DNA of 64,000 nucleotides from Bacteroidia bacterium (GTDB taxonomy: Bacteria > Bacteroidota > Ignavibacteria > UBA10030), in contig BQML01000007.1 in assembly GCA_022180565.1 (NCBI GenBank), forward strand, positions 1 through 64,000, read 5' to 3'. The notes under the pieces are model-generated. The model saw only the letters and a program-made list of their open reading frames with translations, was not told the origin of the DNA and made no database searches. The translations under genes and the position numbers were made by a program. The stretch's first letter is position 1, and every line of letters starts with the position of its first letter. Below are positions 25,710-34,973 of the stretch, piece by piece.

Positions 25710-25738
25710 TTGACCTTCCTGGGTTTATTGCGTACCAT
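25710..25738 (+). promoter_or_regulatory. Sigma-70-type promoter for dxr
   Basis: TTGACC (25710-25715), 17 bp, TACCAT (25733-25738). Transcription would start near 25745, leaving only about 7 bases before the dxr ATG at 25752. No ribosome-binding site is visible in that space, so a near-leaderless mRNA is implied. Confidence 0.4.
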
Positions 25739-25751
25739 TTTTTTTACCCCT

Positions 25752-26909
25752 ATGCGCTCCACCCCGAAAAATATTGCTATTCTCGGTGCTACGGGCTCCA
25801 TCGGAAGAAACAGTTTACAGGTAATTAAGGCACTTCCGGACCGCTTCCGGGCAACCTATCTCGTCGTCCGCCGGAATGTCGATGGGTTGATGGACCTCGT
25901 GGCAGAACACAGACCCAAGGGTGTTGCTCTTCTTGATGAGGCCGCGGCTGACGCGTTTCGGCAAAAGGCGGGTGACTCGCTTGAAGTCCTTTCCGGCGCC
26001 AAGGGGGTCAAGGAAATCGTTGGAAGGGATGATGTAGACCTGGTCATCAGCGCCCTGGTCGGGTTTGCGGGTCTGGAACCCACACTGGAGGCCGTTCGGA
26101 AACGGAAGACGATAGCGCTCGCCAACAAGGAGACCTTGGTCGCGGGAGGAGAATTGATCACCCGCCTTGTGCAGGAGCACGGCGTGGATTTGATTCCGAT
26201 CGACAGCGAGCATTCCGCGATCCTTCAATGCCTGGTCGGCGAAGAACCCGCCTCGGTCGCCAAGCTTATCCTCACAGCGTCCGGCGGGCCGTTTCTCACC
26301 ACTCCTGTTGAACGCCTCGCTTCAGTCACCGTCGAAGAAGCGCTCAACCACCCTAACTGGAAAATGGGCAACAAGATCACGATCGACTCCGCTACGCTGA
26401 TGAACAAGGGGCTTGAGGTGATCGAAGCGCATTGGCTCTTTCGGCTTCCCCCGGAACGCATCGACGTGGTCATTCATCCACAATCGATTATTCATTCCAT
26501 GGTGGAGTTTGTTGACGGCTCGGTAAAGGCCCAACTGGGGCTCCCCGACATGAAACTGCCCATCCAGTACGCACTTACCTACCCGAACCGGACACCCATG
26601 AACGGTGCACGGGTCGATTTCCCCGGCATCCAATCCATGACTTTCTTTGAGCCCGATCGTCGAAAGTTTCGCTGTCTGGAGCTCGCGTACGGTGCTCTTC
26701 AGCTGGGGGGAACCGCTCCGGCCGTCATGAACGCAGCAAACGAAGTTGCTGTCGAAGCTTTCCTCGACCGGCGAATCTCTTTCCAGAAGATCCCCGACCT
26801 CATTGGCAGGACGCTCGATGCCCATGCGCCGGGACCGGTGTCCGAGCTGAATCAAATTCTTGAAGCGGATCATTTCGCCCGCTCGCACGCCCGCTCGCTT
26901 CTTTCATAG
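25752..26909 (+). CDS. dxr: 1-deoxy-D-xylulose-5-phosphate reductoisomerase
   Basis: A 385-residue enzyme, the usual Dxr length. NIAILGATGSIGRNSLQVI is the NADPH loop, ALANKETLVAGG and IPIDSEHSAILQCL the metal/substrate block, TASGGPF the flexible lid and HPNWKMGNKITIDSATLMNKGLE the conserved core. It makes 2-C-methylerythritol 4-phosphate, the committed step to isoprenoids. The start was set at MRSTPKNIAILG, which is where family similarity begins; a longer frame to 25710 would run over the promoter. rseP follows by 16 bp, as in many bacteria. Confidence 0.97.
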   Translation: MRSTPKNIAILGATGSIGRNSLQVIKALPDRFRATYLVVRRNVDGLMDLVAEHRPKGVALLDEAAADAFRQKAGDSLEVLSGAKGVKEIVGRDDVDLVISALVGFAGLEPTLEAVRKRKTIALANKETLVAGGELITRLVQEHGVDLIPIDSEHSAILQCLVGEEPASVAKLILTASGGPFLTTPVERLASVTVEEALNHPNWKMGNKITIDSATLMNKGLEVIEAHWLFRLPPERIDVVIHPQSIIHSMVEFVDGSVKAQLGLPDMKLPIQYALTYPNRTPMNGARVDFPGIQSMTFFEPDRRKFRCLELAYGALQLGGTAPAVMNAANEVAVEAFLDRRISFQKIPDLIGRTLDAHAPGPVSELNQILEADHFARSHARSLLS

Positions 26910-26925
26910 AAAGGTTCCCGCATCA

Positions 26926-28239
26926 ATGGAATTCCTGACAACCGCCTTCTACTTTATCGTTACGATCGGCATTCTCGTCCTCGTTCACGAACTTGGGCAT
27001 TTTGCTACGGCAAAGTTCTTCGGAATGCGTGTGGACCGGTTTAGTATCGGCTTCCCGCCTCGCGCCTTTGGCAAACAGATCGGTGAAACCGACTATTGCA
27101 TTTCCTGGATTCCGATTGGAGGATACGTGAAGATTGCCGGAATGATTGACGAGAGCTTCGACACGGACTTTGTGAATCGCGAACCTCAGCCATGGGAATT
27201 CCGCGCCAAACCGATCTGGCAAAGAATGATTGTGCTGTCGGGCGGTGTGATCATGAATGTGCTCCTCGCCGTGGCGATCTTCTGGGGAATCATCTACACA
27301 TCGGGCAAGTCCGTGTGGCCCACGACGGAGATCGGCTATGTGACAGAGCAGAGCCCCGCCCAGACGGCCGGCCTGCAGCGAGGCGACCGCATTCTGTCTA
27401 TCAATGAGACCCCAATCCGGTATTGGGACGAAATCGAAAGCGCCATCTATGTCAATGAGATGGGGAAGGATCTCGTCTTTCGGATCGAACGGGAAGGATC
27501 GGTTTTGACACTTTCGGTGCCTCGCTCAATCATTCCTCCCGTGAACGAGGCGCGGTTCGGCATTCTCCCGCACGGCGTTGTTCCGGTCATTGCATCCGTT
27601 CAAGAGGGCAAACCGGCGGCTGAGGCGGGACTCCAGGCCGGCGACATTCTTACCGCCGTGAATGGTGAGCCTGTAGACTTCTACACTTTGCCGCAGAGAA
27701 TCAAACGCTTCGCGGGTACGCCTGTCGCCATCTCATGGCGGAGGGACTCCGTTACCATGGAGGCCCGCCTCATCCCAACCTCTGAAGGTCTCATCGGCAT
27801 CGCATTCAATCCGCGCTACGAAGGGCCGGTTGATCGACGCATGTTCTCGTTCTTCGGCGCCCTCGGCGAAGCGTTGATTGATTCCAAGAATGCTGTAGGA
27901 GCGTTTCTTCAGAATATCTACGCGATCATCGCCGGTAGAGTCTCCTTCTCGGAATCAGTCGGCGGACCGGTTCGCATTGCCCAGATTGCCACCCGGTCGG
28001 CTCAGGCGGGACTGGCAAGTTTCCTCACGGTAATGGCTTGGCTCAGTTTAACTCTTGCATTACTTAATATCCTTCCTTTTCCGGCCCTGGACGGCGGACA
28101 CTTAATGTTTCTTGCCTATGAAGGTATCTTTCGGCGCGAAATCCCGGCAAGAGTGAAAATTGTCCTCCAGCAAGCGGGTTTTGCCCTCTTGCTTGTATTT
28201 ATGGCGTTCGTTGTCTATAATGACATCGTAAACTTTTGA
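26926..28239 (+). CDS. rseP: Site-2 intramembrane metalloprotease RseP
   Basis: A 437-residue inner-membrane protease. HELGH at residues 21-25 in the first helix is the zinc site and LPFPALDGGHLMFLAYE near residue 385 supplies the Asp ligand (LDGGH). Two PDZ-like regions lie between them (around 120-200, and GKPAAEAGLQAGDILTAVNGEPV at 225-250). Family members cut the transmembrane helix of anti-sigma factors and remnant signal peptides. It could act on the membrane anti-sigma factor encoded at 16622, an idea based only on family knowledge. Start ATG 26926 has GAAAGG upstream. Confidence 0.95.
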   Translation: MEFLTTAFYFIVTIGILVLVHELGHFATAKFFGMRVDRFSIGFPPRAFGKQIGETDYCISWIPIGGYVKIAGMIDESFDTDFVNREPQPWEFRAKPIWQRMIVLSGGVIMNVLLAVAIFWGIIYTSGKSVWPTTEIGYVTEQSPAQTAGLQRGDRILSINETPIRYWDEIESAIYVNEMGKDLVFRIEREGSVLTLSVPRSIIPPVNEARFGILPHGVVPVIASVQEGKPAAEAGLQAGDILTAVNGEPVDFYTLPQRIKRFAGTPVAISWRRDSVTMEARLIPTSEGLIGIAFNPRYEGPVDRRMFSFFGALGEALIDSKNAVGAFLQNIYAIIAGRVSFSESVGGPVRIAQIATRSAQAGLASFLTVMAWLSLTLALLNILPFPALDGGHLMFLAYEGIFRREIPARVKIVLQQAGFALLLVFMAFVVYNDIVNF

Positions 28240-28250
28240 CGCCGCAGACG

Positions 28251-28266
28251 TGTGACCAAAGTCACT
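28251..28266 (+). promoter_or_regulatory. CRP/FNR-family-like binding site
   Basis: TGTGA-CCAAAG-TCACT matches the CRP consensus TGTGA-N6-TCACA at nine of ten key positions. It sits 12 bp after rseP and about 70 bp before the first gene of the cluster that ends in an adenylate cyclase. No promoter boxes were identified with confidence. Confidence 0.4.
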
Positions 28267-28333
28267 CCACGCCGTTGTATCCAGTCGTATGTTTCAAGGG
28301 TTGTCTTCTTTCAGCATTAAGGAGCGTGTTGCC

Positions 28334-29413
28334 ATGAAGCCATTACGTCTCTCGCTTGCCGCGGCCCTGATGCTTTTCGGCGCCGTGTCCGCCAGCGCCC
28401 AGGGAACCACGGTTGAGTTCAACCTCAACCTTCCGAACTACGACGTGATCTATCTTTCCGACCTTGTCGACGTCCGAAATGTCCGCCTCGCCGAAAATAT
28501 TCCCGACATGTCCATTGAAATGCGGACGAATCCTCCGGGTCAATCGATTTCCATTTTTCTCAGGTTCCGGGCCGCTATACAGCTCAGGGAAGATTCAAGG
28601 CCGGAAGACCTTGTCCGCGCGCGCACCGAGCCCTTCACGCTGAATGGTTCACGCAGGCTGTCTTCACGAGATCTCACGACCGGAAGCGTCGACATCCAGA
28701 CCAGAACGGATTACCGGCTTCCTGATGGATCGCCCTTGAGGCAGAAACTCGAGGATTACATCCAGCGATTTCCCACAGCTCCCGTCGGACAGTACTTTTT
28801 CGACATTGAGGCCTTCAACGCGAACACACAGGCAAAAATAGGCGAGGTTCGCAAGGTCATCACCGTTCGGAATGCTTCCGAAAGTGAAATCGTCGTAACG
28901 CTGGTCTCTCCGGAACAGGGGGCGAATGTCCCCACGACGTTCCCAACGTTCAGTTGGTCTTCCCAGAAACCGAACGTCGTTCTCTATGTTTATGAAATGC
29001 TTCCCATTCACCGCTCACCGGAAGAGGCCGTCACCGGCATTCCGTATCTCCGACGTCTGGTCACCGGCGCCCAAACTTTCACGTATCCCGCAGACGCCGA
29101 ACGCCGTCTGGAAATGGGAAAGACGTACCTTTGGTTCGTCGAAACCAAGGTCGTAACAACGCGTGGCGAGCTGACAAAGCGAAGTGAGGTCAGGCTTTTC
29201 CGCATTCGCCCCCAGGGCGGCGAAAACGCTCTGGCAAGACTTCTTTCATCCCTGCCCGGCGATGTGGCAACTCAGCTGAATGCTCTTATTCAAAGCGGAT
29301 GGCAGCCGACGTCGGTCACTCTCGACGGTCAGACCATCAATCAGGGTGAATTGACCGCCTTGTTCCAGAAACTTTCCCGTGAGAACACCGAGGTCCGGTT
29401 CCGGGTCGAATAG
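28334..29413 (+). CDS. Secreted protein of unknown function heading the FecR/cyclase cluster
   Basis: A 359-residue exported protein (signal MKPLRLSLAAALMLFGAVSASA). After about 180 residues of unrecognised beta-rich sequence comes an Ig-like segment, VTLVSPEQGANVPTTFPTFSWSS, followed by VLYVYEMLPI, a pattern common in FCB envelope proteins. The C-terminal approx. 70 residues (LARLLSSLPGDVATQLNALIQ... FQKLSRENTEVRFRVE) look like a small helical/beta tail. It probably sits in the periplasm or on the outer membrane. AAGGAG precedes the chosen ATG. The next gene (FecR domain) begins 13 bp on, so they are co-transcribed. Confidence 0.75.
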   Translation: MKPLRLSLAAALMLFGAVSASAQGTTVEFNLNLPNYDVIYLSDLVDVRNVRLAENIPDMSIEMRTNPPGQSISIFLRFRAAIQLREDSRPEDLVRARTEPFTLNGSRRLSSRDLTTGSVDIQTRTDYRLPDGSPLRQKLEDYIQRFPTAPVGQYFFDIEAFNANTQAKIGEVRKVITVRNASESEIVVTLVSPEQGANVPTTFPTFSWSSQKPNVVLYVYEMLPIHRSPEEAVTGIPYLRRLVTGAQTFTYPADAERRLEMGKTYLWFVETKVVTTRGELTKRSEVRLFRIRPQGGENALARLLSSLPGDVATQLNALIQSGWQPTSVTLDGQTINQGELTALFQKLSRENTEVRFRVE

Positions 29414-29426
29414 AAGGAGATTGATC

Positions 29427-30134
29427 ATGAAAACGAAACACGTTCTTCTCATTGCCCTCGTTTCGGCCCTTCTCGTCATGAGTCCCGCCTGGGCTCCGCA
29501 GGATGGTAAGCGCGATATCCAGGCCATGTTGGTGAGGATCATCAATAATGTCGAGACCAAGGCGCCGACGAAGGCCTTCACCAAGGCCATCAATTTTCAG
29601 CAGTTGAAGGCGGGATATGAAGTCCGCACCGCCGCCAAGTCGGTGGCTGTCATCAAATTCGTCGACAACTCTAAGCTCGTCGTCCGTGAACGTTCTATTG
29701 CGGAAATCAAGGGGCAGGTTCAGGGGAGAGAAATCCTTGACCGGCAGGTACACATGACCAAGGGCAACATCAAGTTTGAAGTCACCAAGGGACCCAAAGA
29801 ACAGTTCCGCTTTACATCTCCTATTTCCGTGGCGTCGATTCGCGGGACAAGCGGCACATGGGGTCAGGGTGACTCCACGTCCACCTACGTCATGCTCACC
29901 GGCCTGCTGAATCTTCTCAACCTGGTTTCAAATCGTTCCGAGGATCTCAGCGGCGGACAAACGGGGATCACCGACGCTGCCGGCAACATCATCGTAAGGC
30001 AATCCACAGAAGAAGAGCAAAATGATGCCGAGAAGAATGAGGAGCAGGAGGAACGAACTCGCCGAACCATCCGCATCACCGGTGAGGACAAAGACGGAAA
30101 AGTTCGCACGGTAATTCTGGAATGGGAAGAGTGA
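29427..30134 (+). CDS. Secreted FecR-domain protein
   Basis: A 235-residue exported protein (signal KTKHVLLIALVSALLVMSPAWA). The FecR fold is visible in FQQLKAGYEVRTAAKSVAVIKFVDNSKLVV, MTKGNIKFEVTK and FRFTSPISVASIRGTSGTWG, the classic 'threshold and exclusion' beta-helix start. No transmembrane helix other than the signal, so it is not a canonical anti-sigma. The C-terminus turns highly acidic (EEEQNDAEKNEEQEERTRR). FecR domains often pair with CHASE2-cyclases, here encoded further down the same strand. It may present or sense an envelope state; ligand unknown. Confidence 0.87.
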   Translation: MKTKHVLLIALVSALLVMSPAWAPQDGKRDIQAMLVRIINNVETKAPTKAFTKAINFQQLKAGYEVRTAAKSVAVIKFVDNSKLVVRERSIAEIKGQVQGREILDRQVHMTKGNIKFEVTKGPKEQFRFTSPISVASIRGTSGTWGQGDSTSTYVMLTGLLNLLNLVSNRSEDLSGGQTGITDAAGNIIVRQSTEEEQNDAEKNEEQEERTRRTIRITGEDKDGKVRTVILEWEE

Positions 30135-30201
30135 CGTTGATTCGCTGAAAAAACGCACCTTCTTGGTTCTTGCATCCATCTCGTTGTTTTCCTACATTTT
30201 G

Positions 30202-30228
30202 CGGTCCCGTCCCAGGAGGGCGGGACCG
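30202..30228 (+). terminator. Hairpin between the FecR gene and the outer-membrane gene
   Basis: CGGTCCCG and CGGGACCG pair around CCC..GGG with one bulge, 11 bp in all. It is followed by TCTTCATTT, which is a poor T-run, so ending of transcription is likely partial. It would reduce expression of the two downstream genes. Confidence 0.5.
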
Positions 30229-30276
30229 TCTTCATTTGCATCGTAACGCGCCTTTATCTCACAAAGGGAAACTGTC

Positions 30277-32715
30277 ATGATTGCACGCCGTTTCTTGCTC
30301 CCTTTCCTTGGGTTTGTTCTTGGGTTCCCCCTGACCGTCACGTCCCAGATTGTTCCAATCGTCTCCGGCGTCAAGTCGGGAGAGGCACTCGAGGGTCAAC
30401 CCCTTGAAGTGACTGTTGAGCTTTCACAGAATCTCGGGGTCACCCGGGTTCTCTTTGCATACAGACCCCTGGGCGCAAGCGAATTCAGTGAGATGGAAAT
30501 GCTCTTGAGCGGCCGCTCTGCCGCGGTGACGCTCCCGGGTTCCGTCGTCCGAGCACCCTCCATCGAATACTATGTCCGTGTTTTGATGGCCGGCGGTAAG
30601 ACCGAGACCTACCCCGTTCAGAATCCCGAGGCAAATCCGTTAAGGCTTGCCGTCAAACAGCCGAGTCCCAAGGACCAGGAAATCCTCATCATCAGCCCCG
30701 AACCAGGTGCGGCCGTCGCCATCGAAGGATTGGGAATCGTGATCTCCTTCTTCTATGCACCTCCCGTCGTTGATCCAAAGGCGACGCGAATTCTCCTTGA
30801 CAACGTTGATGTCAGCGAGGGTGCGGTGCTCTCGGAAGACCTGCTCATCTATTCTCCCCAGAACTTCAATCTCCCCCTGAGCAAGGGTGTCCACACCGTG
30901 ACCGTCGAAGTTAAAGACACGACAGGCAAACCTTACCATAGGATGAGCCGGACTTTTACGCTGACAACCGCAGAAGAACTTGCAGCGGAACAGACCCGTT
31001 TTCGCGGCCGCGTAGACGGTCAGCTCGAACTCCGAGACGAGGCACTTTCTGCCAGTCACCGGTCTTATATCCGGGGCGACTTGCGGGCAAATGCGAGCTA
31101 CAGCATCTTTGAATTCGGGGGGCTGATGCATCTCGACAACCAGGACAAGCCGACCGTTCAACCGCAGAACAGGTTCAATGTCTTCGCACAGACTGATTGG
31201 CTGAGGTTGGAGTATGGCGACGCGTATCCGCGTTTCCCGAGCCTGATGGTCAGCGGCAAGCGTGTGCGCGGGTTCAGCGCCAGCTTGTCCACGGGCGCAA
31301 TAAACATCGATTTCTCGACGGGTGAAACAGCCCGCGCCGTCGAGGGCATCGTCGACAGCGTGGCTGCGATCGACACTGCAACCACCGTTCCCCCGAAGAA
31401 CAGCCGCCTCCTGCGGGACACGACCTACGAATTCTTCACCAGCGGCACGTTTAAACGCCGGTTTCTGGCTGTCCGAACGAGCTTCGGGTCTTCCTACGAA
31501 GGAACGCAATTCGGAATTGGTTTTGTCAAAGCCAAGGATGACGTCGGCTCCATTCTTCGCGGCACTCTTCCCCAGGAAAATCTTGTCGTGGGAACGGACT
31601 TCCGCGTTTCCCTCGACGACGAGCGTTTCAAATGGGAAACCCAGGCGGCATTGTCGCTGACAAACACGGATATTTCCGGCGGGAGCTTCACACAAGCCGA
31701 TTATGACCAGCTCAAAGCCTCCGATCCCGAAACAGGCGATCAGATTGAAAAAATCGGCAAGGTGGCGGAAAAGATCATCACGGTCAACGAATTTCTCTTT
31801 CCCACGAATCCCGTGGGCAAGGGGCTTCCGAGCATATCGTTGGAGAGCTCCCTGAATCTGAATTATCTGAACAACTATCTCACGGGCATGTTCTTCCGTA
31901 GAGGCGCATCCTATGTGTCCTTCGGAAACGATTTTTTGCAAACCGACATCCAGGGTTTCCTTGTGTCTGACCGGATCAGAATGTTTGACAACAGGGTGTA
32001 CCTGAGTCTGTCGTACGAGCGCAAGCAAGATAATACGGCTGACACGAAGGAAGGGACGACCACCTATGGATACTTCAATTCTTCGATCACGGTCAGCCCG
32101 GCGAACTTCCCCTCTTTTACTCTGGGGTATGGTTTCAACGACCGCGTGGCCGATTTCAATGCGATCTCGGGATCTGACAGCACATTGGCAACCATAAGCA
32201 AGTTTGCCGATGAAAAGACTAACCGATTCTACGTTGGCGCCAACCATGACTTCACTGCAATGGGGAATCGTCAAAGCGTGAGCTTCACTCTCAGCATCGC
32301 CGACAAGAAGGACAACACCTTTCACAAGGCCAACCAGAACAACCTGTTTTTCCAGCTTGCCTGGACGTCCGAGTATCGCATTCCACTTCAAACCGTTGTG
32401 GGATTCGCAATCTCCAACAACAAGAACGACCTGCAGATTTTTACCCCTGCAGGAGCAGACAGTCTTCTCACCACAACCGAGTTCAATTACTCCTCTCTGA
32501 CCTTGGGGGCCCGCTACCGTCTCCTTGGCGACAAACTGCGGTTGGCGGCAGACATCATCCCGATTTTCGGAGCCATCAGGAGAGTGTCGTTCCAGGCCGG
32601 GGCCCAATACGCCGTTACCCAGAACCATCATTTGGAATTGTTCTTCAGCTACATTCAGAACTCGGCCCTTGCCGACGACATGATTTCCAGCCTCATCTAT
32701 CGCTTCAACTTCTAG
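30277..32715 (+). CDS. Large outer-membrane protein with Ig-like N-terminus and beta-barrel
   Basis: An 812-residue exported protein (signal ARRFLLPFLGFVLGFPLTVTS). Residues about 25-230 are beta-sandwich-like (VPIVSGVKSGEALEGQPLEVTVELS). From about 240 on, alternating strands (QLELRDEALSASHRSYIRGDLRA, YVSFGNDFLQTDIQGFLVSD, FTLGYGFNDR) continue to the C-terminal Phe (SSLIYRFNF), as expected for a barrel folded by BAM. Length would allow more than 20 strands. No plug or TonB box is seen, so a passive or structural role is likelier than TonB transport. The cyclase gene starts 9 bp after it. Confidence 0.8.
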   Translation: MIARRFLLPFLGFVLGFPLTVTSQIVPIVSGVKSGEALEGQPLEVTVELSQNLGVTRVLFAYRPLGASEFSEMEMLLSGRSAAVTLPGSVVRAPSIEYYVRVLMAGGKTETYPVQNPEANPLRLAVKQPSPKDQEILIISPEPGAAVAIEGLGIVISFFYAPPVVDPKATRILLDNVDVSEGAVLSEDLLIYSPQNFNLPLSKGVHTVTVEVKDTTGKPYHRMSRTFTLTTAEELAAEQTRFRGRVDGQLELRDEALSASHRSYIRGDLRANASYSIFEFGGLMHLDNQDKPTVQPQNRFNVFAQTDWLRLEYGDAYPRFPSLMVSGKRVRGFSASLSTGAINIDFSTGETARAVEGIVDSVAAIDTATTVPPKNSRLLRDTTYEFFTSGTFKRRFLAVRTSFGSSYEGTQFGIGFVKAKDDVGSILRGTLPQENLVVGTDFRVSLDDERFKWETQAALSLTNTDISGGSFTQADYDQLKASDPETGDQIEKIGKVAEKIITVNEFLFPTNPVGKGLPSISLESSLNLNYLNNYLTGMFFRRGASYVSFGNDFLQTDIQGFLVSDRIRMFDNRVYLSLSYERKQDNTADTKEGTTTYGYFNSSITVSPANFPSFTLGYGFNDRVADFNAISGSDSTLATISKFADEKTNRFYVGANHDFTAMGNRQSVSFTLSIADKKDNTFHKANQNNLFFQLAWTSEYRIPLQTVVGFAISNNKNDLQIFTPAGADSLLTTTEFNYSSLTLGARYRLLGDKLRLAADIIPIFGAIRRVSFQAGAQYAVTQNHHLELFFSYIQNSALADDMISSLIYRFNF

Positions 32716-32724
32716 GAATTCCTA

Positions 32725-34926
32725 ATGACCGGATATGATTTCAAGAAGAACGTCCTCCCCCTTCTGATCAAGATCGGAATCGGGCTGGGGATCGGCCTTC
32801 TTGTCGTCGCCGTATCGTATTTCCTTAATATCGACTTTCTCAAGAAGGTCGAGTTGTTGACCCTCGATTACCGCTACCAGACCCGTTACGATCGATTGGC
32901 GGAAAGCGGGACTTTGAAGGACTTCTCCACGGCGGGAGATGTGGTCATTATCGGAATCAGCGATCAGGATAGCCGTGCCATGCCGGAGCCGTTTCCCTTT
33001 CCGCGGTCATACTACGGCCATCTCGTTGAAAATCTCAATCGTGCGGGTGCACGCGTCATTGCATTCGATATAACTTTTCAGGATCAGCGGGAAGGAGACG
33101 AGGTGTTCCGTGAGATCCTCCGGAAATACGATAACGTTGTTCTGGCTGTCAAATCCGAGGAGCAATCCACAGAACGTGCGTATGTCCGCTCCATCGAGCG
33201 GACGTATAACAACGTCTTCTACGATGTGAACAAGCGTGTGGGGGTCGTGAACATCATCAAGGACCGCGACGATATCGCTCGACGCTACTTTCCGATGATG
33301 ACGATCGGTGATTACCTTACGCCGACATTCGCGTTTGCGGTCCTCAACCGCCATTTTCAGCTTGACCCTACGGCAACACCACAACTGATCGACGATTTCA
33401 TTGTCATTGGAACGGCGCAAGGAGCCTACCGGGTTATTCCGCGGTTCGACGATCGATCGCTTCTTCTCAATTACTACGGTCCCAACAAATCCATTCCGTA
33501 CATCGACTTTGCCCAAGCCATCGACGACGCGGGGTTCAACACGAAGGACGAAATCGAAATCGGGGAAGAACTGAATCTGTTCGAGGGATCGGAGGCCCTC
33601 TTCAGGAACAAAATCGTTCTCATCGGCTCAACCATGCCGGAGGAACGAGACTATCACAGCGTGCCGATCAAAAATCCTGACGGCAACACGCTCATGAATG
33701 GGGTGGAAATCCATGCCACGGCGATTCAAAACATCCTCGATCAGGATTACATTACCGTCGCAAATCCTGCAACAGAAATCACCGTGATCCTTGTCCTCTC
33801 TCTCCTCGTTTTTCTAGGACTCCTCTGGTTGAAGTCCATCAAAACAAGACTGACCATCCTGGTTGAGATTGGCGCCGTTCTCGTCGTTCTTTTGCTGATC
33901 GGTGGCATCTTTGAATTCTCGGTGCTGATGTTTACCGAGTCCAATGCCTTGTTCAATATCGTCAATCCGAGCCTTGCCGTTGTCTTCTGTTACTTCGGCA
34001 CCGCCGTCTATCAATATCTGGCAGAGCGTCAGCAAAAAGCGCTTATCAAAGGCGTGTTCAGCCATTACATCAGCGCGGCGGTGGTGAATGAGCTGGTAAA
34101 CAATCCGGAAAAGGCCAAATTGGGCGGCGACCGCCGGGAGTTGACGGTATTCTTCTCGGACATCGCCGGTTTTACCACCATCTCCGAGCAATTTCACAAC
34201 AGGCCGGAAGGCCTCGTGGAATTACTGAACGAGTACCTTGACGAGATGACGTCCATCGTGCTCAAATACGGCGGAACGCTGGACAAGTACGAAGGCGACG
34301 CCATTATGGCATTTTGGGGGGCGCCCATCCCACAGAAGGATCATGCTTTGCGGACATGTGTTGCGGCCCTCGAGATGCAAAAACGACTGGCTGCCCTTCG
34401 GCCAAAATGGAAGAAGGACGGACGCCCACCTCTAGAGGTACGCTGTGGCATCAATACCGGTGTGATGATCGTTGGCAATATGGGAGGAAAAGACCGGTTC
34501 GACTATACGGTTATCGGCGACAGTGTGAACCTCGCTTCGCGCCTTGAGGGAGCCAACAAGCAATACGGGTCCAACATTATGATTAGCGATATGACCTACC
34601 AGCACGTGAAGGATAAGGTCATCGTACGGGAACTCGATCTTATCCAAGTCAAAGGCAAGACGGAGCCCGTGAAGGTGTGGGAATTACTGGGGACGAGCGA
34701 TATGCAGATGACCCCACAGCAGAAAGAGGCGTTGGAGATTTACACTCAAGGATTGGAACTTTACCGGGCACGCAACTGGCAGGAAGCCATCGGATACTTC
34801 AATCAGGCCCACACGCTGGACCCCCAATGCCACGTCGCCACGATTTATGCACAGCGCGCAGAACTGTACCAGCTCAATCCGCCCCCCGACGATTGGAACG
34901 GTGTGTTTGTGATGACAACGAAGTGA
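32725..34926 (+). CDS. CHASE2-domain adenylate cyclase (class III)
   Basis: A 733-residue membrane protein. A first helix (about 12-32) leads to a CHASE2 sensor domain in the periplasm (about 45-350; VVIIGISDQDSRAM, RVIAFDITFQD, PIKNPDGNTLMNGVEIHATAIQNIL). Three helices follow (about 353-435), then the cyclase (about 460-650). The metal Asp residues are in VFFSDIAGFTTIS and LDKYEGDAIMAFWGAP; the Lys there and the Asp in DYTVIGDSVNLASRLE fit ATP use. A TPR-like tail ends PPPDDWNGVFVMTTK. It likely makes cAMP in answer to an envelope signal, perhaps from the FecR protein of the same cluster. Confidence 0.94.
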   Translation: MTGYDFKKNVLPLLIKIGIGLGIGLLVVAVSYFLNIDFLKKVELLTLDYRYQTRYDRLAESGTLKDFSTAGDVVIIGISDQDSRAMPEPFPFPRSYYGHLVENLNRAGARVIAFDITFQDQREGDEVFREILRKYDNVVLAVKSEEQSTERAYVRSIERTYNNVFYDVNKRVGVVNIIKDRDDIARRYFPMMTIGDYLTPTFAFAVLNRHFQLDPTATPQLIDDFIVIGTAQGAYRVIPRFDDRSLLLNYYGPNKSIPYIDFAQAIDDAGFNTKDEIEIGEELNLFEGSEALFRNKIVLIGSTMPEERDYHSVPIKNPDGNTLMNGVEIHATAIQNILDQDYITVANPATEITVILVLSLLVFLGLLWLKSIKTRLTILVEIGAVLVVLLLIGGIFEFSVLMFTESNALFNIVNPSLAVVFCYFGTAVYQYLAERQQKALIKGVFSHYISAAVVNELVNNPEKAKLGGDRRELTVFFSDIAGFTTISEQFHNRPEGLVELLNEYLDEMTSIVLKYGGTLDKYEGDAIMAFWGAPIPQKDHALRTCVAALEMQKRLAALRPKWKKDGRPPLEVRCGINTGVMIVGNMGGKDRFDYTVIGDSVNLASRLEGANKQYGSNIMISDMTYQHVKDKVIVRELDLIQVKGKTEPVKVWELLGTSDMQMTPQQKEALEIYTQGLELYRARNWQEAIGYFNQAHTLDPQCHVATIYAQRAELYQLNPPPDDWNGVFVMTTK

Positions 34927-34973
34927 TCCACAGAACAGGCTGAAAGAGGCCATCGCCTCCGGCAGACCCCCCC

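Noticed and set aside
30640-32631. A 663-codon open frame antisense to the outer-membrane protein gene
   Set aside because: It lies wholly inside a gene with signal peptide, barrel pattern and neighbours in the same direction; no domain seen in the antisense product.
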